Source of the DNA: Myrica gale
Lineage: Eukaryota > Streptophyta > Magnoliopsida > Fagales > Myricaceae
Assembly (NCBI GenBank): GCA_963930655.1
Contig: OZ005600.1
Coordinates: 15,592,501-15,656,500 of the forward strand
DNA length: 64,000 nucleotides
Direction of reading: 5' to 3'
The notes under the pieces are model-generated. The model saw nothing but the letters and a program-made list of their open reading frames with translations. It ran no database searches and was not told where the DNA came from. Position numbers and translations under genes: made by a program. Positions 24,034 through 34,036 of this stretch are shown here, piece by piece; the first letter of the stretch is position 1; the number at the start of each line of letters is the position of its first letter.

Positions 24034-25300
24034 TGTAACAAGCCAAGGAAGCGCTAGCCACATCTGCGCTTTGAATTTAAAATAACTCGTTAAGGTTGTT
24101 CTTGAAACTCTTTGCAACCATTATAAGGTTCAGTTTAACCTAGTAAGGACCTAATGTGAGACTTAGCCCTTATAATACTCATCTCTCATTCCTTTTTTTC
24201 TCCCACTCCATGTGGGACTCGGGGTTTATTTTGGCTTTATGAGGGCTAGCAATAACCCTTTGACTCGTTAAGGTGCTTGACTACCCAACCTATTGGCACC
24301 CACATAGTGCAGCCCCTCATGCCCACCTGTCACTTAGGGCATGTTCGTTTGCAAAAGTATTATATAATACAATGTATTCAACGAAATTAGCAAAACGAAC
24401 ATCCAAAATCTAAAAAAAAAATCTTACACAAATTCTAATATTTTTTTAAAAAAATTCTAACAAATCTTCTCTCTCCATACTTTTCACCTAACTCCAATAC
24501 TTTTTTATTAAACAATTACATCAAATCATCTCTCTCTACACCTTTTAACAAACTTCAATAAAAATTAAATATCTTTAAAACTTTTCAACAACTTTTACAC
24601 AAAAAACTATAAAACTTCAATCTACATAAATATTCATAATTCTTTCAAAAATCCTAAAAATCTTACAATTTTTAAATCGAACATCCCGTAGTACGTGGCT
24701 TTCCGCTACCTACTTTAAAGAAATAAGGTTGCGTCTTGGCTAACAGCTTAAGCTTTTAACTCAATGGTAGCGCTTGATCCATCAATTGGTATCAAAGCAA
24801 GGTTGCAGATTCGAGTCCTAGGGTAATTGCTAGGGGGATTGTTGATTTTATTGGGCCAGCAATAACTCTTTGCCTCATTAAGGTGGTTGAATGCCCAACC
24901 TGTTGACACCCACGTGTCACTTAGTACGGGGCTCTGCGCTACCTACTATATAAAGAAATAAGGTTGCGTCTTGGCTAACAACTTAAACTTTTGACTCAAT
25001 GGTAGTGCTTCATCCTTTAGTTCACAATCCCCTTTAACTCATTGACGACCTCGTCAAGGCCCGCCAAGCCCACATTGATGGTTACAAAGGCAACTCTGAT
25101 ACCATTTATAACGACCCAAGAAAGCGTTATCCACGTCTGTAATTTGACTTCAAAAGAACTAGCTAAGGTTGTTCTTAAAACTCTTTGGAATCATTATAAA
25201 GTCCAATTCAACCTAATAAGGTCTCATATGGACATTGGGCTTGGTCTAGTACTCATCTTTCATTCCTTCTCTTCTCTCACTCCATGTGTGATTCAGTATA
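24034..25300 (-). mobile_element. TRIM-like small LTR retrotransposon
   Basis: Two direct repeats of about 190 bp, 24034-24225 and 25105-25297, share AAGCG, AAGGTTGTTCTT, AACTCTTTG, TTATAA and CTCCATGTG blocks. On the minus strand the right one is followed directly by TGGTATCAGAGTT (25104-25092), complementary to the 3' end of initiator tRNA-Met, so it is the 5' LTR. The interior has no coding region. It holds a duplicated unit of about 180-200 bp (24232-24781, interrupted, and 24846-25022). The element lies in the ALA2 leader intron. Confidence 0.7.
24338..24688. mobile_element. PIF/Harbinger-like MITE nested in the TRIM
   Basis: 351 bp, ends GGCATGTTCGTTTG and AAATCGAACATCCCG, flanked by TAG at 24335-24337 and 24689-24691. 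The second copy of the TRIM internal unit reads CACTTAGTACGGGG at the matching place with a single TAG. That is a paralogous empty site confirming the insertion. Confidence 0.85.
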
Positions 25301-25761
25301 TCACATAAATGTCTCAGATTCCCATCCGAGTTCAGAGAGAAAACCTACAAAATCCTCTAGCGGTAATAGTCAATAGCACAATTGACAATGTCCCATCATC
25401 CACATCACACAATTCTGAACTTTCCCAAGGAACTGTCAGTCATGGACTACAATCTCAACCACCACCACAAATTTTCTTTTTGTTCAGACAAATTCTACTT
25501 CCAATTTCCTAAAACTTCAAGGTAATAAGCAAAACTGAAGAGGAAAAATAACGAAACAAAAATGCCCATAATTTGAACCGGGAAGAAACCCCAATAAATA
25601 AACATCAGTTTTCATTAAACGGGTCATCGAAATTTGTCCGCAACGAGATCAAGTTCGATCCACATAGGAGGAATTTCGAAGAGTCCCACTTGGGTACAAT
25701 GCTCACAGAACTGAAATTGGAAACTGAGTCAGAGAGATATGTAAATGGTCGAAGAATATAC

Positions 25762-25885
25762 CTCCGTCCTTCTTCTTCTTCTTCTCGTTGGGGGTCTTTG
25801 CGCTCTCTACCGGTCCTTCTATTGCCTCGGTTCTTTGAAGAAGCTGGGCACGCTAATATGTATCCGTTTTTACCGATTGACATTG
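25762..25885 (-). promoter_or_regulatory. Candidate ALA2 leader exon and promoter-proximal region
   Basis: On the minus strand this GAAGAA-rich, leader-like stretch ends in the good splice donor GGACGGAG/GTATATTC at 25762. With the acceptor at 23653 it would give a 2.1 kb leader intron. Right of 25885 the DNA turns T-rich, as in a core promoter, but no clear TATA box was seen. No transcript supports this model here. Confidence 0.45.
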
Positions 25886-26640
25886 ACTTGTGGAACGGCT
25901 CCTCCTTTTTTTTTCTTTCTTTCTGATTTTTTTTTTTTTGTTTTTATGAAGTGAGAATAAAGTCTTTTGTTGCTTAAAAAAAGAATAGTCTTATTTTCTT
26001 TAGTTTTTTTATTTTTCTACGCATGTTCTCTAGTTTTTAAATACGTGATAAGAATATGCTCTTGAATAAACGTTGATGTCCTTGAATATCGTCATGGATT
26101 ATAATCTTTTTAAATTTCTAAAGATACTTGTATTATCCAAATTCCGATAGACTATATGATTTCTTTTTATATTAATGATTGAAATTTTGAATTCTTAGCG
26201 TAATTTGTTGTGGAGCTGCATAACTAACTCTTAAGTTCTGTCAACTTCATTTATCCTCAAATACAGAAATAGTGTAGAATTTCATTTAAAGAAAGATTTA
26301 AAAGTCACAATTATAATTTTAAAATAAATATTCAAGGATCACCTCTATAAATATTCAAAGATTAAGAAATGATTTAATGTTCATTTTAAAATCAAAGTTC
26401 AAACTTTGAATCTATTTGCACCAATCTTTCTTTGTATGCAATCTTTTCTATAACTAGTTTGATCAAAAAGATGATTTACTGAAATAGGACATTACTTATT
26501 AAACTTTTTGTCATAAATCTTATGATTCAATGTATTGTGGATCATTATTTTGCTTCGTAACCTTCAAGTTTTCCTATACCTTGATTTATAAAACACATCT
26601 TGATTCCTAGAGTCTACCTTGGAACTTGTAACATTTTATG
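25886..26640. other. AT-rich intergenic DNA upstream of ALA2
   Basis: No open frame with family features and no element ends were seen. It may include distal promoter sequence of ALA2. Confidence 0.5.
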
Positions 26641-27421
26641 TAAGGATGAGTATCGGAATGACTCGTTTCGGTTTCGATTCCAGTACTCACCGGAACCAAG
26701 AATTTCATTCCGGTTTCATTCTAAAATGGACCGAAATGGAACTGGGGTTTCTAAATTTCGTTTCCGGAAATTTCGGTTCTGTTAGCGGGCCTAAGTCTCA
26801 TATTTTGCTTTGGTTTTAAAGCATTTTGGACCGGATAATTGGCTGTTTTTTTTCCTGTTATACAATTTCATAGACTATGTTTTCACTCCTTTTTCATTTC
26901 CTATTTTTCCTTATAGATGTCATGCATTTTGCTTTAAAAGCCATTATGGGCGAATACCAGTGAATCAAAAACAGGGGAAACTGATAAATAAGCATGAACT
27001 TTGTACTGTCAAAAGTTTCCCTGCATTGTTACAAATCCATATTCCTGTTTGAACCGAGAAACAAGATTTAATGAGATAAGTCTCCTTATTTAGACATAAA
27101 GCAAATTGCTCGAATAGCTAGAAGCCAAAAATAAACAGTTGGACCTCATCATATACATTTCTGATTTTGTTTTAATAATTGCTCAGATAGCTATTTTGTA
27201 ACCAAGGTAAAGAAAAAGCTTAGTTGTTGACATGCTCTTGTCATGATCATGACAATCATGACTAATTTAGATTACATTCATAGAAACCATACAACTGTAG
27301 AGTCATAAAAAAAATGTCGGAACCGAAAATTCACAAATATGGGATCTAGTTTTGATACTGGAATAGGCCGAAACCGGTGTCGGAATCCTGGTACCGGAAC
27401 CAGAATAAATATTCACCCTTA
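26641..27421. mobile_element. hAT-like non-autonomous element
   Basis: 781 bp with ends TAAGGATGAGTAT and (complement) TAAGGGTGAATAT. Flanks ATTTTATG and CATTTATG form an 8-bp duplication matching at six positions, as expected of an old hAT insertion. CCGGAACC/GGTTCCGG-type subterminal repeats are present, and no transposase frame. Confidence 0.7.
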
Positions 27422-27472
27422 CATTTATGTACCTATATTTTATATTTCACATATCTAATTATGACCCTATGC

Positions 27473-28093
27473 TAGGGTGTTCACGAATGGGTTGAAACTG
27501 ACCTGGTTCAACCGTTCAATTGCAAGGCCAAAAATTTCCTAACAAAGTAGGTCAGTTCAATACTCGATTTTATGGGCCTTAATCGACTCACTCTTTCCCC
27601 CTCTCTCAATCGTCGCACCTTTCTCCCCTCTCTTGGTCGTTGCTCCTCTCTTCTCTCTCTCGTTGTAGCCGCACATTCTCCTCTTGCTCTCTCTTGGCAA
27701 TCATTGTCATTCTTCCTTCTCTCTCGATCACGAACTTAGTGTTGCCTCTCTCTCTCTCTTTCTATCTTGCGCTCTCACAATTATAGTTCTTGATTGTTTA
27801 GATTGTTGGGGTTTGAGTAGGATTTTTGGTTGTTGCGAATCTTGTGATTGGAGAAATTTTTGGTTGTTTTTATTACGATTGGAGATATTCTTCATTGTGA
27901 ATGCTGGTTTCATTGAAAAGGGGCTGAATTGGCCAAACGGATCGAAATCGACTAAAGGCATCGAAGGTCGGCATCGACTAGCCTATGAGAGTCTCAACTC
28001 AGTGGTCAGCCCTTCATTTTAAGAAATCGGTCTCCTCAATTCAGTGATCGACAAGGAGTCCAAGTCAATCGAGGGGGTAATTTTTCACCCCTA
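27473..28093. mobile_element. hAT-like element, degraded
   Basis: Begins TAGGGTGTTCACG and ends, complemented, TAGGGGTGAAAAATTAC, the same end type as neighbouring elements. The interior contains CT-rich low-complexity DNA. The flanking 8-mers (CCCTATGC, CCTGTGTC) do not clearly match, so the boundaries are tentative. Confidence 0.5.
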
Positions 28094-28150
28094 CCTGTGT
28101 CTATATTAAGGGGTATTGAAATATATCGTGAATATGCAATAAATGCGAAG

Positions 28151-28384
28151 CTATGCTTAGTTTGGTTTTGAAAATATTTTTTGTATTTAGTTTTTTTGGA
28201 GTTAATGTAGATTCTTTTGGGATTGGTGAAAATTTTGTTAAAAAATATTGGAGTTTATAAAAAGTTTGTTAGAAGGTGTTAGAAAGTGTAAAAAGTTATT
28301 AAAGTTTGTAAAAATGTACTGTAATTAATTAAAAAGTGATTATAAAATTTTTTTAAAAACGTCTTGAGGCAAACCAAACATAGT
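28151..28384. mobile_element. MITE with TTTGGTTT inverted ends
   Basis: About 234 bp. The left end CTATGCTTAGTTTGGTTT pairs imperfectly with the right end, complemented CTATGTTTGGTTTGCC. The interior is T-rich with repeated AAAGTTTGT/TTAGAAGGTGTTAG-like words and no coding frame. Confidence 0.55.
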
Positions 28385-28809
28385 CGAAAAACTTCCGAAC
28401 ACACATAAGGTTGCATATTTGAAGTTTTCTTACCTATTGACTTTTTCAATTTTTTTGAACCTTGATCAAACAAACAATAAAACTTGAACAAACCGTACGC
28501 CGTACCAATTTAAATAAGATCGGACTACACTTGTGGATTTAATACATGCAACTTATTATTATATCTTTTCTTCGGACAAAATATTTGCTGTACTTTCCCG
28601 AATTTGAAAATAATAATAGGCCCATGAGTCACCAAAACCCCTTCTGAAACCAGGCGGATGAGCACAGCCCAATAACCACAAGTATCGGGAAGGCCAGCCT
28701 CGGCTGCACGCAACTCGCAAGTACCACTTTGTTGTGCCGGAATTTGTGACGTGCCCTTCTGACAGTCACAAAACTTGATGCCTAAACAGTATCTGATCCT
28801 TGAGAAGAA

Positions 28810-29008
28810 GGCTGTGTTTGAGATATAAAATTTTTGGGAAGTTAAACTTTTTGTGTATTGGATTTGGTGAAAAAGTGAAGAAATAGATGATTTTTAATAT
28901 TTATTATAGTGAAAAATAATAATGTGATGGGGAGAGAGATATTATATTGTAATTTTTTATTGTGTTAAAATTTAAGGAAAGGTAAAATTTTGAGTAACAA
29001 ACATAAAC
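28810..29008 (+). mobile_element. PIF/Harbinger-like MITE, copy C
   Basis: 199 bp. Starts GGCTGTGTTTG, contains GGTGAAAAAGTGAAGAAATAG and TTTTTTATTGTGTTAAAATTT, and ends CAAACATAAAC. It aligns along its whole length with copies A and B; the right terminus has decayed and the duplication is not clear. Confidence 0.8.
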
Positions 29009-29021
29009 TCATTCCAAGAAC

Positions 29022-29326
29022 TAGGGCTGTCCATTGGCCGGTTCGGTCCAGTCGGCCGGCCAAACCGGACATTTTGTGAAGGGAGCACCGGACAAGACCG
29101 GTCATTCTAATAGACCGGTCTGGTTTCTGTCCGGATTTGCCGGTTTGGGCCTCTTAGCATTTTTTTTCTTTTTTTTAGAACTTTTTTGGGTTTTTTGGGA
29201 TTTTACCAGTAAGAACCGGTTTGGAGTGGTATACTCCGGTCCAGTTCCAGTTTTCCACATGGGTAACCCTGCTCCGGTTCGGGTTGGCCGGTCCGACTGG
29301 TCTAACTGGTTTTTTGGACAACCCTA
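29022..29326. mobile_element. Short hAT-like MITE
   Basis: 305 bp with ends TAGGGCTGTCCA and (complement) TAGGGTTGTCCA. Flanks CCAAGAAC and TCCAGAAC match at six of eight positions. GC-rich CCGGT-type subterminal repeats are present at both ends. It lies 13 bp from MITE copy C. Confidence 0.75.
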
Positions 29327-30021
29327 TCCAGAACCATATTATTTTATTTTATTTTCTAAATAAGAACCATAATATTATATATAGTTTGGCAATGGCATGT
29401 ATGCTTTTTGGTATCGTTTCTTTCGCCTCAACCTCCTCTACTTTTAGTATTGACAGAGACAACCGAAACTGCCCCTGGAGCTACCAAAAAAAATTCAGGC
29501 ATCACCTTTTGCGGACTATGGTTCGCAACTTCGAGTTCTGAGTTTGCAGACCTTTTGAAGTCTGGTCGAAACTCCCCCGCAAAGGAAAGAAAACATGTTA
29601 TTGTCCAATTAAGATGTCTTCTTTTCTTTCTTTTTTTAGTTGAAAGCTAGTCATACCAATATACGGTAAAGAATGAAAGCATAAATTAGGCTTTCAACAC
29701 GTCCTTCACCTCTCTTTCGCGTGTGTGGAGCACTCAACATCTCTCCTTCATCAAATTCGGATTTTTTTACCTTTTCGTGGGAGCATTGGACTTCAACGAG
29801 ACACGAGTTATTGTCTGTCTTTTAAAAAGATAAGAATATGCTTTGTCAAGTATTTGTTGTTGTGCTCTTGCAATTAAATCAGGTCCGTTAAAGCTAAATG
29901 TATCCTACAATCTAAAAAAATTAAGAAACTTTCGCACATTGCGATTTTACTAATCATTTTAAAATTAAAGTGCAAATATGACCAACACTTATCTTCATTA
30001 GATACTCAATGGTGACCTAAT
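29327..30021. other. Intergenic stretch, nothing recognised
   Basis: Short open frames at about 29400-29650 have no family features. No repeat ends were seen. Confidence 0.5.
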
Positions 30022-31263
30022 TGTAAGAGATATCGCGCAGCGGGAGGATCTCACGGATCGTTGAAAACTAGCAGCGTAAGCATTCTGCCTCATTCAGATC
30101 CACACACACAGTTCTTGAGAGAGAGAATCATAGAGAGAGAGAAAACTTAGAGAGAGAAATTTTTCTCGTATATCATCTTCTTCCATTCTCAAATGAAGTT
30201 GTGCTTATGCGTGTGATCTTTATGGATCTCAAATCTCGGTCGTATGATCATCATAAAAAACTTCTTTTCATTTACTCTCTTATATTCTGTATTTTGAATT
30301 TACGAGCTTCTACAAATTTTGATCATGTCCATTAACATATCACAATTGACCCCCGAGATAGTGAGACTATTTTTCTTGAAATCTTTTTTGCTAACAATTA
30401 TTTGTTTATTTATCCCTCCACCATGCTATATTCCACATGGGCTAATAGGACCGGAATAATAACATTGATTAAGTCCCTAGCTCATATAATTCTTAATTCA
30501 CAATCTGTAACTCGTTGGACGCTCAAATTGTTTCTAAAACAATTTCACAAATAAATATATAATATATATTAATTTCGAAAAATATTTTCGCAAACTTCCA
30601 CTGGCCAGTGATTTTTTTTTCAAGTCCAACTCTATACAGATATACTGAATATACTATCTCACAAAAAGACTGGTGGATTTCTTGTTGAGCATTTACACAA
30701 GCTCATTTATCATATACAAGATCCAACGTTGTCTGGAATATTTGACCTAGAAAAATCATCACCAAATGACTCGGTCAAAGTACAAGTACACAACAAACAA
30801 ACTTGCATAAACCTCTCAAGTCTAAGGATACAATAAACTAATTGTGTTGAATATCTTCTCTACATCAGTGATCACTTCTAGAAGGTATTCATATGTGATC
30901 ATGTTCAGTGCATGTACTCTTACAGTGCACTCACTCGTCTGGTTAAGGCCACTACCTCAATGACTGAGTCCATCATCCTATTTTAATAGAGGCACAACGA
31001 GTGTAGACCTATTTGTACATAAATATGTACCTCGGTCTAGAACAACGGTCAAGTGAACAAGGAACCGAAAAAGTCATACTCCCCACTTTTTGATTCATTA
31101 ATCATCGGCATGACTTTTCTACAATTTCACTTACCAATATATAACTGTGTAACATCTCATGTTACAACATTATACCCAATAAGTAATAAATACATGTGTA
31201 GATAAAAGAAATAATTATCTCATAATTATTCTAATAACTGATTTTGAGGGCATATTTCCAACT
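30022..31263 (-). repeat. Solo LTR of an Angela/SIRE-like copia element
   Basis: About 1.24 kb. On the minus strand it begins AGTTGGAAATATGCCC, close to the TGTTGGAAATATGCCC start I recall for such LTRs, and ends CGCTGCGCGATATCTCTTACA. The perfect 5-bp direct repeat CTAAT flanks it (30017-30021 and 31264-31268). No primer site, polypurine tract or coding sequence adjoins it, so the rest was probably lost by LTR-LTR recombination. Confidence 0.8.
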
Positions 31264-31849
31264 CTAATAAGATGCTTGTTGTCAAGTGGATGAAGATATA
31301 ACGATTGTGGATTTAAGGAGATGTTCGGTTTGAAGATAAAAGTGGGATTCGCATTTCGTAGCATTCATGTTCCGTGAAAGTTGGTTTATTTTTAGTATTC
31401 TGCACTGTAGCTTTGTCAGGCCTTTGTCACTTGCGCAGCAGCTACTGCTGACATGTGCCCGACGAAAATTCATCATTCAAACTGCTGCCATGCTACTGTA
31501 GAGATACCGTAGCATGGCAACAGTTTGTCGTTTCATCACTTTTTGCTTTTTTTTTTTTACTTTTAAATATTTAAATTATAATAAAAAATTAATAAATTCA
31601 AAAAAAAAACTTTAAAAGATTGTCTCCACATTCGGGAGTCCCCACTAAAATCTATTATTTAAGGGTACAATTTCCCATGTTCTGCGGACGACTTGAATTT
31701 ATTAAAGGTGTATATCCCAATGCACTCTATAGGCTACACAACACAGGGTGAGTCACAAAGCTAGAGAGGTTTTGATTCCGAGTTCGAAATCCTAAGCGGC
31801 CACGAATAACAAATATTAGTGAATGCATCTTTGATTCAAAATTTGAAAG

Positions 31850-32970
31850 CGTACTTTTTTCTGAATAATGTCGTTAGACTTGCATTGCAATAGTGTAACC
31901 ATAGAAGGAACATTCTACATAAGGTCAAACTACAACCAAATGTAAAATAAAACTAGCATGATCCAAAAAAGGATAAAAAAAATCACTATATGCGACGTGC
32001 TAGGCAGAGGGTGTGGGCGACCGATAATAGCAGACAAGACACGGAAATCTAGATGAGCTAGTGATGAAAGCACAGACAATCTGGGCACCACAAAGCCCCA
32101 ACAGAGGGCTGGAAAAGATTCACAAAGAATCAGGAAAGCCCACCGAGGAGCTGGAAACAACAACAATAAAAACAAAAGCCAACACATAGGCCAAATACAA
32201 AACACAACACAACATAAGACAAAAAAACACCCCGCCAGAAACAAAGCACCATCAAGAAGGCGCTGAATAGCCAAACCACAACAGTGTTCGGAAACACGCG
32301 GCAGAGACAAGAAGCGTGTGAGCTCCATGCGCGGCAGCTACAAGTGGCGCGTGGGTCCCACGCGCGGCCGGAGAAGCACCAACCCGGAAGCGTTGGAATC
32401 GCCAAAGGCAGGGGAAGCCATCCAAGTGGCGCGTGACTATCACAAATACCCAATCGAGGCCCAAAAATGAAAAACCAAGCTCAGCGCATGAGATCCACGC
32501 GCGGCGTGTGGGGTGCGATGAAAGAGCCCCCAGTGAAGACCTTGGCCTGAACGGCCACGAGGAGGAGGATAGCATGCGAGATGCGGCGCCTTTGACACCC
32601 CCACAGCGCTCACGACAGGAGCACCTAACACGCCCACAGCGCGCGCAGCCGAGGCACCATAGACAGACCATGACATCAGCAAGCTAGTCAGCCAGCCGCA
32701 GCCATGCCACAACAAGCTCATGGCCGCTACATGGCCTTGTCCTGACTTAGCACCACAGCAGGGCCCTGGCTTCCGGCCAAACCAAGCAGTAGGAGATGAC
32801 CAAGAGTGGCTACCCACAGCAGCCACCGCCGGAGGCGGAGCAGCACCACCCTTAGCGGGGACCGGACGGGAAGTGACGAGCATGACCTTGGGAGTTGGAG
32901 GAGCATCACCACCCAAGGAAGAGCATGGAGGCGGGGCCACCGTGTAGGGCGGCGGAGAGATCTGCATCTT
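31850..32970 (-). mobile_element. GC-rich probable retroelement remnant
   Basis: GC content rises sharply with repeated CACGCGCGGC-type words. The minus strand ends at about 31855 in TTATTCAGAAAAAAG, like a non-LTR 3' end with poly(A). Minus-strand open frames of 130-175 codons are proline/alanine- or hydrophobic-rich translations of biased DNA without known domains. I read the region as a decayed retroelement, not a gene. Confidence 0.4.
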
Positions 32971-32989
32971 CAGAGATTGTCTTCAAGTA

Positions 32990-33640
32990 TGCTATGGATT
33001 GAATAAATCCAATATTTTAGAATTAGGATGTTTCTAGAAGATTGTCTTTCCCTTTTGATTTTTGATGTTTTACGAATGTATCATCAAATCTCCTTGATTC
33101 TAGGAATTATTTCCTTAGAATCTTGAAAATTTGATTTGATTCGGTTAGGGTTTTTTAAGCTCCTAATAAGGCCTATATAAGCACTCCTCAGGAGCATTAG
33201 AATTCATGCAGTCATAGAGTTGAGTAGTAAGCGCTAGAGAGCTTTCTGAGAGTGGCCAGACATAGACACGTTTATACTAGTAGACTTGGGGGCTAATAAC
33301 CTCTTGAGTTGAGCGTGCTTGGGCTAATAACCCTTGTACAAGTGTTCTTGTGGTTCGAAGGACTAATAATCCTTAGACCACGTTCTTCGTAATAAGAGTG
33401 AGGCATTCTTCATGTTGTGTGTTTGATCCTAAATTCTACGCTCGTGTGTTACTATAAACGGTTTGGGAGGATCGATTACTGTGTTGGAGCGGATCGCGTG
33501 GAGGAGTTGGTGATTGTTGTGGAGTCCTTGACCGGGGACCCTAACAACGTGAACCATAACGCGCCGGCCAAATGGAACAGGACCGGTACATATGAGCTCG
33601 CCCGTTGGTGTAGAAGGCAACTATAGGGGCGGTGACCACC
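32990..33640 (+). promoter_or_regulatory. Promoter-like, possibly LTR-derived sequence
   Basis: Contains a good TATA box, GGCCTATATAAGCAC, near 33170-33184. About 110-210 bp downstream there is a threefold imperfect repeat of GGCTAATAACC-type words (33291-33372). The layout resembles the U3-R-U5 part of an LTR, but no paired LTR, primer site or polyprotein was recognised. Confidence 0.3.
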
Positions 33641-34036
33641 AACAAAGGACCAAACCGCCTAGATTTAAACACAAAAAAAAAAAACGAACAAAAACAAAAA
33701 ACAAAGAGAAAACCACAGACGCAGTCCGGTGTATGGATGGAGAAAGGATCGGTGGAAGGATGAGGAAAGGATCTGTGGAAGAATGGGTGGTTGGAGCGAA
33801 AGAGAGATGCTCCTCCACGGATGCTACCGGAAAAAGAAAAAACTGAAGGAAGAGTTTGAAAAATCTCTAGAGAGAAGGCAAAGCACCACTCTCTAGAGAC
33901 TATTGTGGGAGAACGACGTCGAAAAGTGATTAAATTTGAAAGCGTACGCCAATATGAAAGACGAATATTCTAATTCGTAATTTCCTCCGATGTCACTGCC
34001 TTCCACGAGCTTTATACAGACAGACCCGGATGAACC

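Noticed and set aside
24770..24835. tRNA-derived SINE head (A-box- and B-box-like words)
   Set aside because: The words fall within the TRIM interior, and the neighbouring TGGTATCAAAGC fits a primer-site-like repeat better; no tRNA cloverleaf could be drawn.
25605..25883. 92-codon minus-strand frame upstream of ALA2
   Set aside because: It runs through the splice donor at 25762 and is rich in Glu/Arg from a GAAGAA tract; a leader exon explains it better.
27684..28022. 112-codon open frame
   Set aside because: It begins in CT-rich low-complexity DNA inside a hAT-like element and has no family features.
31930..32328. Hydrophobic 132-codon minus-strand frame resembling a membrane protein
   Set aside because: It comes from T/G-rich repeat DNA next to a retroelement-like 3' end, and lacks conserved features.
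32440..32967. 175-codon minus-strand open frame
   Set aside because: GC-biased DNA is open in several frames on both strands at once; the product is low-complexity with no domain.
32990..33640. Possible endogenous pararetrovirus promoter
   Set aside because: TATA box and leader-like repeats exist, but no movement, capsid or reverse-transcriptase coding sequence adjoins it; kept only as promoter-like.
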